Shown one piece after another: positions 44,466-57,839 of a stretch of DNA of 64,000 nt. The stretch is from the NCBI GenBank assembly GCA_905160935.1, contig CAJHZI010000415.1, positions 1,107,001-1,171,000 of the forward strand. The letters are read 5' to 3'. This stretch comes from Enchytraeus crypticus (Eukaryota; Annelida; Clitellata; Enchytraeida; Enchytraeidae). The first letter of the stretch is position 1, and the number at the start of each line of letters is the position of its first letter. Under the pieces are notes generated by a model. It was not told where the DNA came from and searched no databases. It saw nothing but the letters and a program-made list of their open reading frames with translations. Both the position numbers and the translations under genes were made by a program.

Positions 44466-46284
44466 AACAAAAACCACAACAAACAGATGTGATTTACTTA
44501 TATACAACTTAATTGGTCAACCATTTATTAATAGGCCTACACATACCATGCACATATGGGTTTAACTGTTTAACCGGAAATGCGAATCATCGAACAAGAA
44601 ATCAAATACAGAGAGGTACAGAATTAGAACTGAAGTCTTAGGCTTGGAGATACCTTCCTTGACTTAATTCACTCGGTCAACGTTTATGCCTGCTATTTGC
44701 TTAAACTAAAACCATAGAATATTATATAAGTTTTTATTCTGATTCTGTTCTCACTTTATGATTTCGCATTCTTCTCGTCATATAGTATATTAATAATTTG
44801 AGAAGAAATTAGAGTTGTACAAAAATTTTAGGCAACAACAAAGACTATAATGCGAGAGTATATAAGAAATGAGAATAGTTGAGGGAAGATAGAAATATCT
44901 GAATATTATATTTATAATAGCCACGTGTTCTCACAACAATTAGAACCTGGAGAATTAATCATCAATACAAAAATAAGACAATAAACTATTTTCATCATAT
45001 TACATATATATCATCATCATGTCACCATATTATCACCCTATTATCAATATTTTCTGATGACTGCAAACATCTAGAAATGATAGGCCATAAATGAGTGAAA
45101 CCTTACTGCGATTTCTCTCAAGATTTAAATTTAAAAATAAATAACAATTAAAGTGATACCGTCATCAATGACGATATCGAGCTCTGTTGATTTATAGCAA
45201 ACATTCAGCAGTAGGACTTCAGCAGTTACATATCAGCAGAATTTTGTTATATCACAATATTAAATATCACGATGTAAGAAAATACAAAATCTTAAATTTA
45301 CAAATTAACTTAGAAAATAGCAACAGTAAAATTACCTCGTCGAATTAGAGATAGAGAATTCTGTAACAAATCTACTATGAAAGGACGGCTTCACAAAGAA
45401 AATTAAAAAATCTGATTTGAATTAGCTTCAATGTTTAATTATATAACAATTATAATTATTATAACGTAAATATAAATAGTTTCGATACAAAAGAGAGTAT
45501 TTAGTCGTTGGCAGAATGGAACAATATAACATAGCGTATTAAAAACACTATAAAATGCAGACATTAAAGTTCTAATAAGAATCCTCCTGCAGAATTGTAC
45601 TAATAGAATATAATTGCAGATTTAGAAGTTACGATGTTTATTCACAGAGCCATTTACGAGAAGCCCGTATGTCTTAACTTATACACTTTATATTATATTT
45701 ATATTTATGTTTAAATTACATTAATAATTAGTTTTATATTATATTTATTTTGACATTTACATATATATTTAGTGTATATTTATATTCGTATTAATATGTA
45801 TATTTAAGCTGATGTTTACATTTATATTATGTCTTATTCTTATATACTCCATATGTTTTACTGATCAGCGCGGCCGAGAATCGAACCCACGGGAGAGCAA
45901 TTAACCTCAGGATCAATCATGACTTGTTGCTCTGCACATTGAGTTTATTGAGCCACTGACTGAAGCTTGCTTTAAGTATAATCTAGGAGTGAAGCAGCCA
46001 ATGTATCAAGAGAAGTACTCAATTACAAGCAACACACACTCTATGCTACAAATATCACATTAAGGAAAACAACGGAAAAGTATCTCAGCTCTAAATATAA
46101 ATGAGACAGCTCGTTAATTGAGGGGCACTAATCGTTCATGTACTCAATACAAAAAAAATAGATAATTGAATCTATAAATAGTTAGAACGAATTAATTAAA
46201 CTAAAAATAATTATTCACAATAAATTTGCAGTTTAATTAATTAAACTTCAAATAACTAGTCATTGTGAATTAATCAACAAATAA
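44466..46284. other. AT-rich intergenic stretch, no gene recognised
   Basis: About 1.8 kb without a recognisable exon. On the minus strand 45868-45960 has box-A-like TGGCTCAATAAACTC and box-B-like GGGTTCGATTCTCGG, too far apart for a tRNA but fitting a SINE head with an insertion. Confidence 0.45.
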
Positions 46285-46465
46285 ATCTATATCTTCTACA
46301 TTCCCCTATAACCCCTACATCCCCATATATCCTCTATATCCCCTAAATCCCAATATATCCCCATATTTTCCCTACATTCCCATATATCCCCTACATTCCC
46401 ATATATCCCTTACATCCCCATATAGCCCTGATATATTCATATATCCCCTACATTCTAAATCGATG
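46285..46465. repeat. diverged TCCCCATATATCCCCTACAT repeat
   Basis: About eight to nine copies of a 19-20 bp unit in the 3' flank of the minus-strand coiled-coil gene. Confidence 0.8.
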
Positions 46466-46716
46466 AAACATTTAATCGTTCAGTGGGACTAAAATCCTGT
46501 AATAGTTTGTTGTACAGGCAAAGTCTCGAGTAATTGCTTGTTTGATTTCTGAGATTACAAATGATTTACTCTAAAAACTTCTATAACTCTACACGAAGCC
46601 GATAGACTTCACGAAATGCAAATCATTTGATTGTCGTTTAAACTGGATTGTATTGGATTGAACTGAACCGGCTGGAACTTGATTAAACCGGATTTAAAAC
46701 TGGTTTACACTGGTGT

Positions 46717-49700
46717 TTAGAAGAGACCAGCTGATGATTCATTACCTTCAGGTTCATTTTCAATTGACGGCCGTTGATTTTCAACATTGGGGGACGGATC
46801 AGTTTGAGGGGCGTGTAAGCCCCCAGGTTCATGCTTCTCCTCGAATGTTTTGATGTCCTCAGTGAATGTGACTCTCTTGCTACTGCGTCTCAAGGTCGCT
46901 GCAGAGCTGTGACAACAATAACAACAATTTCATTTCATTTTTATATCATTTCATTTCATTTTTGTGATGATATGATGTAGGAGAGAGTAGATTTGAGACA
47001 GTCTATTTGTATCCCGACCCCAGCTCAACTGGAATTCAAGGGAGGATGATGATGACGATGAATAAAGAATTAATTTCATCTGAACTATTGATGTTTAGTG
47101 ACTCATACAATACTCATAAATACATTTATTTTAGCTCTAAGTTTGTGATTACCTTTGCACTTGTACGTAGTATACTTTAATTGCATTAATAATCCTTTTA
47201 TTTTAATTTTCTACTTTTAATGAACTAAATCCGGAATATGTAAGCGCTTCCATAGCCTGTATCCTCCGTTCATACAAACATTTCCATAGTTGGTTTTTCT
47301 ATTTGCTTTACCTGCGTTTTTAAATGTTTGATGTGATAAATAAATAAATAATTGATAAATACCTATCATTGGCATTGAGTCCTGTCAGAGAATCATTACT
47401 TGCGTCGTCTGGATTGAGATCACCTTCCTCTACTTGCTGTGATCTCTTCACAATGCTCTTCAACCCCATAGAGTCACCTGGGCTCAGAAACGCCAGGTCT
47501 TCTTCATGAGGAACTGCTCCAATGGGTGCTCTACTGGGTGCTCCACTGGGTGCTCCACTGTGTGCTCCAATGGGTGCTTCACTGGGTGCTCCAGTGGGTG
47601 CTCCACTGTGTGCTCCAGTGGGTGCTCCACTGGGTGCTCCACTGGGTGCTCCAGTGGGTGCTCCAGTGGGTGCTCCAGTGGGTGCTCCACTGTGTGCTCC
47701 ACTGGGTGCTCCAGTGGGTGCTACACTGGGTGCTCCAGTGGGTGCTCCACTGGGTGCTCCACTGTGTGCTCCACTGGGTGACTGATGCTCTGGTAATTGT
47801 TGGGTTGGTTTAACGGCGGCTACTCTTCCTGTCCTCTTCCCACTGAAAGCATTAAACGAAGGATTATATCCGGAATTTCCTTTGGAAAAAATGTCGCCGG
47901 TAAATAAATCATCCTCTGCAGACTTTGGATCGGGATTTGCTGAAGTATTTTTGGTTGGTTCTGATGCCTCGAGGGTTGAAGTTTCAAATCCAGCATTATT
48001 CATCCAAGATGATGACTGTTTGTTTACCGCAAGTGGGCTTGGATTGTCAAAGTTAAAAGAGTCACCAGAACCACTGAAAGGCATTACTACCCGACCCCGG
48101 GCCCTGCTCGTCTTGGGTCGACCAAATATTGGGTCCTCCTCCGCTGATAAATCTTTTTGTTCTTCTTTTGATGCTAAGACATTCTTTGGTTTATTTTCCA
48201 CTTCCGTCACCGTTTTCATGGGATTCGTTTTGAATTTATCGACAGGACTTCGGGGGCTTGCCAGCTTTGGTTCTGGAGTAACCTGACGAGTGGACCATGG
48301 AAACACTTCCTCCTTTCCAACATCCTGCGTGGAATTGTTCTGACCAAAATCTGAGCTACCGCTTACGAACAAAGCGTCTTTGGTACCAGTGTTCAGCTTG
48401 ATGTTGAAGGTTTCGATGATATCGCTTCTATTTCTCGGCGATGTTCTACCAAAGTCTGTCTCCATAGAGCGTTTGTCGTCACCTCTCGAATAGCCCAATC
48501 TCTGGTCTCTCTCGCTCGTCTCGGCCAGTCCAAAGTCAAAATTCTGAACTTTGACTGGCTCAAAGAAACTTTCTTTTCTAGGAGAAGCAGGTGGACTGTC
48601 AGACACTCGCGGTGACTTCGGTCTGTCAGCAAAGTTTTGATCAGGTTTTTGTGGCAGCGAACTCCCAGGAATCTTATACTCTACAGTGGTCGTCTTTCTT
48701 CTTTGCCTTGCAGCACTTGGTGGTCGAGGTTTTGCATTAAGAGGTTTGGTTCTGTCTTTGTCACCTCCATCATTCGTTGACGGCTGTCGTTCAAATCCGT
48801 CATAAGCTGTCACTGTTGTGTGCTTCATTGTGTTAGATCTCGAGCGAGTGAGTGACTTCTGAACGCTACCGTTCCTAGTTGGAAATGTAACGTTTGGTTT
48901 GGGTATATGTTCAGGTTTATAAGAGACCTTCAATGTGTTGGTAGGTTTTGATTGAAGTTTCTTAGCAGGATTTTGATGGGGTTCTGTTATGACGTCCTTT
49001 GGAGAGTGAGATATCTTTTGTTCTACTGATATTCTTCTTTTTCTAGCCTCTACGCTGCTATTTACATTTTCATTTGTTCTTTCTTTTTCCACAGAATTCT
49101 GCGATAAATTTGTACCACTTCTATGTATGCCATTGGTTGGCAGACCACGAGTTAAACGGTCCCATAATGATAGATTGGTATCTTCGGTGTCGACACTGGG
49201 TTTATCAACCGGTTTTTCCGACACTATTCTTTGATTACCTGCATCTGCTGAGTGCCCCCTTTGAGATTTCTTTTCTGAAAGCTTTCTAGTTTTGACGACC
49301 TCATACTTAACTTTTACTCCCTTAGGGTCAGCCATTGTGTAGGACTGATTCAACCAATTTTCCACATCCTTGCGCTTCGATGAAGGCAAATTCACGCCCG
49401 TTTTGTCGACTCTTTCATACTTCACCTGGACAGGTTCCTCTCTTGCAAGAGACTGAAAAGTGTTCTCACGAGTGGGTTTTCTGCTTCTTGGCACTTTCAC
49501 GGGTTCATAGTGAATCCCAGTTTCCAGTGACCTGGAAAGAGGTGGAGCAGATCTTCCCCTTCGACGCTGACTGGGCTCCTCAGAGAACGAATGTCTTCTT
49601 CCAACATTTTGCACAGCTTCCTTCTCTTCTTTCTTCTTCATCGCTTCTTCTCGCTTCTTCTGTTCCAGCCAATGCTGCACCTGTTCCCTCGACTCCTGTC

Positions 49701-52700
49701 TTCTCTTTTCCCTCTCCTTTTCCATCCTCTCTTGCTCTTGGCGCTCACGTCTTTCCACCTTCGCCTGCTCCCTGCGCTTCTGCCGCAACATCCGGTTCTT
49801 CCTGCGCAGCCACTTCCGGAGATCATCCCGATGATCTGGATCAGCGTCCACTGGTCTGAGGTGGTAGTCAGAAGAGCGGTGTCTCGGACTCGATCCCGGA
49901 GATGCCGACTTGCTTCTCTTCTTCTTTCCAGAACTACTGCCGCTACTACTAGAAGAACTTGAGCGAGATTTAGAACCGTCAGATGATGATGAGGAGGATG
50001 AAGATGATGATGATGATCTTGATCGACTTCGTGATTTATCAGATGCAGAACTTTTCTTGGAATGACTGCTGCCTTTATCCGACTCGGAATCTGTTCCGGA
50101 TTTATTTGATTTCCTGGTTTCATCATCAGATCCTTTCCCACTGGAATTCTTATCAGTTTCATTATCATTCTTTGACTTACGAGGGCTACTCTTCTTTTTA
50201 TTCATTCTCTTCTTCTTATTCTTCTTATTCTTTCTTTTCACTAAGTTATCATCGAGTTTTTGGAGTCTAATTTTATCTCTCGCTTCGTTTGTCTTCTTCT
50301 TTCTTCTTCTTTCCTCTTCTCTCTCTTCCCTTCGCTTCATCAGCTCTTGTTCCTCATTCTTCCTCCGCAGACGCTCGACAAGCTGAGCCACTGTCTCTTC
50401 GCCCTTGACCGCTGTCTTGTGGTACTTGACGCCCTCAGTAGAGCCATTGAACGTCACGTGCTTAGAGGCTTTACCAGTCCTTCCAGCTACACTCTCATCA
50501 TCTACAACAACAACAACAACAACTAGTGTGACAGCAACAACAACAACTAGTGTGACAACAACAACAACTAGTGTGACAACAACAACAACTAGTTTGACAA
50601 CAACAACAACTAGTGTGACAACAACAACAACTAGTGTGTGCGGCGACGACCATGTCAACATCGAAGACTTTGCAAAGCAATGGCAATTTGCTGTGCATCA
50701 ATTTTTAAAAAAGCTTAAAATTGATAAGTGAAACAAATACAATACTTAAGACTATACACAATACTAAATACAATACAATACGTTGCAATGCTTTAGACAA
50801 TACTATATGCAATGCTATATCTAATACAATATGTTACAATACTTCAGGCAATACTATATGCAATACTATTTCCAATACAATACGTTACAATACCTTAGAC
50901 AATACTATATGCAATACTACATCCAATACAATACGTTACAATGCTTTAGACAATACTATATACCATACTAAATCCAATACAATACGTTACAATGCTTTAG
51001 ACATAAAAGATATTATCAAAAATGTGTTACAAGTTTCAGCTGTTAATATAAAGAAATGTTAGATGTTTCTTCATCTAAATGATAAAGACATGGAAAATGC
51101 ACATAGTGACAAATCAACTACACTACATCGAGTATCTCAGTATCTCAGTATCTCAGTATCTCGACTATCAAATCGGTAAGATACTCGACGCAGATCAGTA
51201 TGTGCGGGGTTCAAATCCTGTGCTCGTCTGTCACTGACATCATTTTTGAGTGAGGAAACTGAGGCTAACCTTAGCTTTAACAGAAATATCTTTCATAACC
51301 CAGTTATAAATAATGCTATCTTTTTTATGTAAACAATGCTACTAATTCCTCCTAGAGGCCAAAGAGGTAGATCGAGACTTATTTGATTAGACAGACGGAA
51401 CTGCAATAGACATTTATCTAACATTTAAATTCACAATGTTAATCAATCACTACAAGCTGTGCTAAATGTATATTTATATAAAATTATATATGTTTAAATA
51501 GCCGGCCTATAGAGTGTCATAATACTTTAGCCAATACTATATGCAATACTAGTACAATACTATATGCAAGTCATCATCGTCATCATCTTCCCTTGAATCC
51601 AAGTTTAACTAGGGACGGGATACAAATAAACCTTCTCCATTCCACTCTGCCCCACATCATATCATCCATCTGTTTACCTCCATTTGAGACAATTCCATTC
51701 GTTTAAATTTTTATAGCAATTTCTGAAGCCTAGGCGCTCACCAACTGAATGCCCTTTCTGACGTTGGTATGGATCTTAGTGCTTAACTCGCCTTCTACGA
51801 CACGTGCAGTCACCCGTTGGTCAATTATTCAAACAACCCGGACACAACAAGGGGAAAAGAGTAGAGTGTAGAGTGTCAAGTAGCGCCATAAAATATAAAA
51901 TTGCCTTTCTGAGTCATAGGTTCAATTATTGGGCGAGATTATTCTAGAATTAAATCAATGGTTTCCACAGGACAAGTGAAATGTAAAATTGATAAACTAC
52001 GCAATAAATTAAACACGAGGCATTAAAACTGATCGATTTCACAATGGATAATTATTTATTAATAGAGGTCATAGAAGGTAGAATGGAAGGCAAAAAGAGG
52101 CAGAGCAGGCCGAGATTAGGTATGTTAGATGTTTGAAGATTAAAGACCCACTCATATGTGGAAGAGGAATGAATGAAGAGGAATGAAGAGTAATGTGGAA
52201 GGCAGAGAAGAGTGGAGGCGTAATATACCATGGACCTGCCGGTAGGCAGTTCACTAAGAGAGAGAGAGAATTATTTCACTGCAAGTATATAAGACTTACA
52301 CTCGAGTATCTCGACAGATGGAGCCACTGACCAGGAATCCTCGCTCAACACTTTCACACTCTCTTCATCCACCCCTCCCCCACCACTCTCCCAGTCACTG
52401 CCACTCTTCTCTAGCCCCGCCCTATTGGCGCTTGCGCTCCTCCCCCTGCGTCTAGGCAGCGCGTGTCGTGGCAGAGACCCGTTAACTGACGCCCACGCCA
52501 GGATTCTACGCTTTTCTATAGCGGTTCTTGTCAGGGGGGAGCCCGTCCCCACCCAGGCAAGTTTAGCGGGAGGAGGGGGGCGGGGGGCTCTGAGAGTAAG
52601 GTCAAGATCTAAGATTTCTTTAAGTTCTCGGTATTTCCTGGCAAGCTTTTTAGAATAGATGTTCGAGATGTCGTTAGATGTCTGCTTGGCACCATTCCAA

Positions 52701-54812
52701 CCGCCATCTTTGATCTTCACGTCTTTCCAGATGCTGCCGGAGTTAGAGTAGGCGGATCTGACTCTGGCCCTATGCACAGCGGCAGCATTGTAGTAGTGGT
52801 TCTCAATGCCTCCGCCATAGCATAGCGAGCTGTTGAGATCACCAAGCTCTCTGATTGGTCCGCTGAGAGAGTGGGTGGAGCTAGAGGGTGGTCTTACGCT
52901 GTCGTCTGTCCTTGTTGAAGGCATCGTGACAGAAAGAACACCGCGAGGAAATCTAGCAATAAGATAATATAGCTATAAAATAATAAACACATCATCATCA
53001 TCACCTTCCCTTAAATCCCAGTTGATTTAGGGTCGGGATACAAATAGACTTAATCCATTCATTTAAGTTTTGTAGCAATTTCTGGAGCCTAGGCACTCAC
53101 CAACCGAATGCCCTTTCTGACACTGGTTTGGATCTTGCTTTTATATCGCCTTCTAAGACACTGTATATTTAAACGGTTAACCTATTCTTCAAACAACCCG
53201 GCTACAACAAGAGGAAATAAAGCAAACACATATGCATAGTAAATAGTGATGTCGCAAATTAAACGACTAAATAGTCTAAGTCCACTCATGCTTGAGTTAT
53301 GCGTGATATTATAAAGACAACTAGAAGTACTCCGAGATATGTGTCAGTTGTTAATGCAGTATTTGTAAAATCGGTAAATTCTAATAACATATTGATTTAA
53401 GCATATTCACATTCAATTTGGTTTACATTATAAGTCACTGTCTGGTTCTTTTAATGGTATTTCTGGTTTTTGACATTTCTCACAGTTTCTCAATATAATA
53501 TACTTCATAAATTCTGATTCCATTTCAGGAATTGGACAGTAAACTATGAATTCATATTGTTTTATAATTCAAAATGATTTCAAAATACCTCTGTCATTCT
53601 CAGAGCATTGCCTATGGCAGGTCCACGGCAAATAACTCATCCGCATAGTTCTATACTCTGCCTTTATCTTCAAATAACCGCAGAATAGGTCAATATACTC
53701 AAGTTTATTTAACTGTTGAAATCTTACCTGCGACGTTCTGATTCCTGATTGGCCGAAACTGATCGACTGGCAGCTGAACTAACTGGCCCAGCTCTTACAA
53801 TACGAGTCACTCGATCAGCTGACCAGCTAAGCTGCTGCTGCCCCGAGCTAACCAGCTGCTCTCTTTGCTGCTCTTTCTCCGAGCTTCTCTTATGATTCTC
53901 ACCTTTATAAAGATTCTCCTTATCTTCAAAATCACTTTCTGCAAATCTATGAGATTTATTACTACTATAGCTGCGTGAATTCTGTTGATCTCTTGCGTAA
54001 CTCTCAATGAGTTTATCAGTTCTAGCGTATGTCTTAGTGTTACTGGTGTCTCGACCCACAACGTTTACTCTGCTCTCTCTCTCATCAGTGCTGTAGCCGT
54101 ACGACGGAGTATCATAGTCAGAAAGCCTCGAATCTTTTCTCCTCGTGTGACTCCCTGCTTCGCTGGGCAACGACGAGCTCTTCGAGATGGAACTTGATCT
54201 CCTGATTGGTTGATTCGCTGGAGTAGCTCTACCACCAGATGGCAATAGTTTACCTAGAGATGAATCAGAACTCTGAGCTACGGTACTTGGACTTGTTCTT
54301 AGTTTGGTTGGAGTTAGTGTTCTCGGTGGTTGAGTAGAGCTTCTTCTGCTAGTCCTGGAGTTAGTGGAACTGCTACGAGTGGAGTTTCTGCGCGTTCTAC
54401 TTTCACCGCTGCTCGATGAACGATTTCTGCTTCTTTCTTTACTATTAGTACTACTTCTACTTCTTGAATCACTTCTCGAACTGCTTCTTGATTCAGTTCT
54501 TGATCTATTACGTCTTCCTGACTTCTTATTGGATGTTCTGTTGCTTATTGAACTACTGCTCTCACTCAACTTTCTCTCTCTCTGACTGCTGCTGCTGTTT
54601 GAACTGCTTCTTGTTCTATTTTCCCTTGGCTTCACTTCACCGTTGTTGCTCTTCTTCAAGCCCTCTCCACTCAGGGATGGCCCCGTTATGGAACTTGATC
54701 TACTGGACACGGGCGACTTTGTTCGTTTACTCGTCGTTCTCTTTTTCGGTGTGCTTGATCTTGAATGCGATGAATTTGAATTTCTTTCTCTGGGACTGTT
54801 GGATCGGCTCAT
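46717..54812 (-). CDS. large Ser/Arg-rich coiled-coil protein, four coding exons
   Basis: Exons on the minus strand are 54820-53728, 52952-52300, 50501-47363 and 46906-46717, with junction phases 2, 1 and 2 and GT-AG borders. From the ATG at 54812 this gives about 1688 aa. Residues 1-361 are Ser/Arg/Thr-rich. Exon 2 (about 362-579) has a short helix (KKLARKYRELKEIL) and a Pro-rich patch. Exon 3 starts with GKASKHVTF, then Lys/Ser-rich disorder and a charged coiled coil of about 110 residues (WLRRKNRMLRQKRREQ, HWLEQKKREEAMKKK). Next come conserved-looking short motifs, a GAPS/GAPT repeat (about 1487-1574) and a tail. Exon 4 carries SKRVTFTEDIKTFEEK and ends in SAGLF. KHVTF and KRVTF fit the RVxF PP1-docking pattern. 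The WLxxK coiled-coil layout resembles cytoskeletal proteins such as CCDC181, but I cannot confirm orthology. Exon 1 could also be joined to an upstream coding exon. Confidence 0.75.
46907..47362 (-). other. intron 3 of the coiled-coil gene, with LINE-B fragment
   Basis: Donor AG/GTATTTATC at 47362 and acceptor TTGTCACAG at 46907. A sense (plus-strand) LINE-B terminus lies at 46972-47062 (GACAGTCTATTTGTATCCCG, GGAATTCAAGGGAGGATGAT). Confidence 0.7.
47515..47785. repeat. 12-bp coding minisatellite (GAPS/GAPT repeat)
   Basis: Plus-strand unit TGGGTGCTCCAC/AG, about 22 copies, in frame in the coiled-coil gene. It encodes Gly-Ala-Pro-Ser/Thr with occasional His, Val, Glu, Arg or Ile. A period divisible by three keeps the frame whatever the copy number, so length polymorphism is expected. 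Confidence 0.95.
50502..50645 (-). repeat. (GTT)n-based minisatellite forming the exon 3 acceptor tract
   Basis: Minus-strand unit ACTAGTTGTTGTTGTTGTCAC, about seven copies of 18-24 bp. It runs directly into the acceptor GTTGTTGTTGTAG/ATGATGAG at 50501 and serves as its poly-U/G tract. Read through, it gives a spurious Val-rich extension of the exon. Confidence 0.9.
50646..52299 (-). other. intron 2 of the coiled-coil gene with nested repeats
   Basis: 50745-51005: about five copies of a roughly 57-bp unit built on CAATACAATACGTTACAATG and CTTTAGACAATACTATATGC. 51163-51282: plus-strand SINE-1 (AATCGGTAAGATACTCGACG, GGGTTCAAATCCTGTGCTCG, GAGGAAACTGAGGCTAACCT). 51568-51860: LINE-B end in minus orientation. 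52060-52270: plus-strand LINE-A end with (GA)n. No further exon recognised. Confidence 0.75.
52953..53727 (-). other. intron 1 of the coding part of the coiled-coil gene
   Basis: Donor CGTCGCAG/GTAAG at 53727 and acceptor TTGCTAG/ATTTCC at 52953. Contains a minus-strand LINE-B end at 52992-53218 and a minus-strand LINE-A end at 53605-53692. Confidence 0.75.
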
Positions 54813-54820
54813 ACCATTCA

Positions 54821-55932
54821 CTGTCAATTAATCAAACAATATTTCTAGAAATTAAATAATACAATCCATTACTTCTCACATCGGGGAAAAACCACTGAGT
54901 AAAACCATCCAGTTATCTGTAAACCACTAAAACGATAAACAATGAGATAATAAATTAAACATGCTTCTGTAAGTTTAATCAAGCATAAAATTTAATTAAT
55001 TCCTCTTTTGCCTAGCTCTTAAACAAATGGCTCACAACCATCTACCTGGTGGTGAACAAATACTATTCTGTCAATAAATAACTGGTGGTAAACAAACATT
55101 AGCCTGGTGATGAATGAATAACAGGTGGTAGACAAACATTAGCTGGTGATGAATGAATAACTGTCTGGTAGTGAACAAACATGAGTTTCCTTGGCGTTGA
55201 ATAAATTTCTGCCTGGTAGTACACAAAAACTGTTTGGTGATCTATAAACACTTGCTTGAATTATCAGTCCAAAGATAAAGTGATTAAAGAAAAGGAGATT
55301 TAGGCGCTGTTCGATATGCAACTTGTATAGATTTGCAACAAAAACAACGGTAATATCACATTAGCTCTGCTATTCAAAAGTACTAGTTTACTAAAAGCAC
55401 AAATAAAAGCACTAATATCACATTACTCTGTTATTAAAAAGCACTAGTTTACTAAAAGCTCAAGCAAAAGTTCTAATACTGGTACTAGTATTGAATATCT
55501 GACATCAGCCTATAATTCAATTTGATTATGCTTACAACCTCACGTTTAAAATTCCAGCGAGTATAGTTACATTAATATGTGTGCATGGCTAGACGTCTAG
55601 ATCAACTAATAGAAGTAATTTAGCACTATACTTGTAGCGACATATATTCTGCTCATATGTATTCATACACTAAATTATTCTAAGCACAAACCTTCAGTCT
55701 CGACTTGTTAATCTCTGCTTCAATCCAACTAATTCTTGTTCAATTTGCTAATCCAGATGTCAATATCCAAATTTCTTATCACAGTCTCACACATTTATCT
55801 TATGACACAGTATATGTTACTTAAATCTTAGTGTCTAGCGTTCTAAGTGCTATAGAAATGTAAGTATAACGTCGATTAGGCAGAGTTGTGAGTAGAATAC
55901 AGCCTAGCAGCGTGGCTTGATTATTGTTTACC
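54821..55932 (-). other. probable 5' intron of the coiled-coil gene
   Basis: Acceptor AATTGACAG at 54821 and a candidate donor CTGGACAG/GTAAACAA at 55932. Positions 55035-55260 hold diverged copies of CTGGTGGTGAACAAACATTA; 55370-55475 has a duplicated TACTAGTTTACTAAAAGCAC. Confidence 0.5.
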
Positions 55933-56010
55933 TGTCCAGGTGAGCGTGCTTTCTCCACGGCAACGGTAAACAAACTGCCGAGCTACCATCGATCGACGTC
56001 GTTCTTTTAT
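55933..56010 (-). promoter_or_regulatory. candidate non-coding first exon and promoter region of the coiled-coil gene
   Basis: Locally GC-richer sequence ending in a good donor (CAG/GTAAAC). The minus strand contains GTTTACCGTTGCCGTGGAGA; GTTGCC is half of an RFX X-box, the other half being poor. No TATA box is evident. Assignment rests only on the donor and the open acceptor at 54821. Confidence 0.35.
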
Positions 56011-57839
56011 TCTCTGAACAAAAGCAGAATTCAACATCGAAATGCTTAAAATAATCAGGTGCTGAGAAGTTAGCCTAACTGTCATAGTTCTTTTTGGCGC
56101 ATTAAGCTAGATTCATAATATATAGATTATTGATCATCTGAAATGGCATATTACACCTTTAAACCATGCAATGAACATTTTTCATGTTGATAGTCTAATC
56201 ACAATGGCCTACTTTATTACTCTACCTTTGCGTTTCAGAATTAAATATTAAACCGCAAATAATGCCGAATATGTGATGACAGTCTAATTGCTAGTACCAT
56301 TTCACATGCTTTCAGGCTCACTATAAATTCCACAGACATATAGCTGTTATTAAACATACAGTAAGTTAGCAAATATTAGATACTATATTGTTGACTAAGT
56401 AATATAAAGAAATGAAATGAGTTTCACCTACATGAGCGATCATCCTAAAGAAAGGTCAAGAAAGACAAAGAAAGCGCATAAAATATGCGCAATTTTTAAA
56501 TAAAACAAGAAATAAAGAGATTCAAATGCCATAGTAACATATTTGTAAACAAACACAAATTATACCGGCAATAATTTTTAATTCAAACTTTATACTTTTT
56601 CAAGAAATTTAAAAATTTGCATGACTTTTAAAAATCCGGCAAAATAAATATTTCAATTTTTTAACTGTATATTAATCCTTATTGTAATAGTAAATCTGTA
56701 AAACTAATTACATATTGAGAAAAGTATTAAGAATTAGGCCTCAACAAGGGCATATGATTTTCCTTTTCTTACAGACACGCCCTAATTATACATGAACAGC
56801 AATTCGTCACTTGGTAGAGGCTTTCTTACCTTTAAAAATAAAATTTAACTATGTATGGTTATAAATGTATCCCATTCTGTCATTAGTTGTATTTGTTCAG
56901 ACGCTACCAGATTAAAATGTGCTTTAATAATAAAGTAAGTGAACAAGAGGAGAAAAGAGATTCTGAAAGTAAAGGTGGCGTAGAAGAGAAAGCGGCAGGA
57001 AAGAGTAAAGAGAAGAAAGAAGGAAGGAGACTTGAGTATGTTAAAGCTAGGTAAAGTATTCAGTGGCTATTGATTACTACTTTATTTCTTTCAGAGCTGA
57101 TTAAACGTGTTTTACTAACATGTTATTAAGAATTCATTTCTAAAGTTGAGTTCAGATCCCAGGGTGGTGGAAGGTTATTCTTAAATCTGACCCAGCTGCA
57201 ATTAATGCATCATCAAAAGGCAACGATTACTAATAACCATGGAGAGGAAAGAGGAAATGGGCCTTCAACAAGCATCTGTGCTTCCTGACCCAGTGTGCCG
57301 TTATGTTATGTTAAATAAATACTATTAAATTGACATAAAACATTGATATATAAACGTGTTTGAGATATCCACTTAAATTTTTATGATGGCTTATGACGTG
57401 GTTCATGTAAGTATGGTATATGACTTCATTACTGCTTGACTTATAAGTTACAGTGGTATTCTAATCAGTAGTCTAAAATGAAGCTACAATATGATTTGAT
57501 GTATTAGATTTCAAAATTGCTGAGAATCTGCTGTACATATGGTTGTGTAATGCGTAACATGCTTATTATGTTGTAAAAATAGCAAGATGACTTTAATTAT
57601 GTAAGTATTGGGACTATTACTAAAGTTGTCAACCTGCGAATCTATCTTTCACATCTCTTTTCATACATTGAGGATATGATATATTAGCTGAGTAAATGAA
57701 CAATGTGTCAGTATGGTATTGTAATGCAAGAAAATAACATGTAAATACATGCATGCTAATGCATGCGATTACTTGACTAAAAATCATGCAAAATTAAGTT
57801 AAATATACATGCATGCATGCATGTATATTTAATTTTCGC
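56011..57839. other. intergenic stretch between divergent genes
   Basis: AT-rich. 57150-57252 repeats the dispersed element seen at 41.2 kb (GGTTATTCTTAAATCTGACC, AAAAGGCAACGATTACTAAT). 57799-57832 is a perfect 34-bp palindrome centred on ATGCATGCATGCAT. The missing 5' exons of the plus-strand gene at 58.5 kb may lie here, but I found none convincing. Confidence 0.45.

Noticed and set aside
49591-49962. Plus-strand frames opposite the coiled-coil gene
   Set aside because: They are antisense shadows of a biased Lys/Arg/Ser-rich exon; the minus-strand exon has in-phase splice partners.
50502-50661. Val-rich N-terminal extension of coiled-coil exon 3 as a membrane anchor
   Set aside because: It is read-through of the (GTT)n acceptor tract; the exon starts at 50501 in a phase that matches the donor at 52300.
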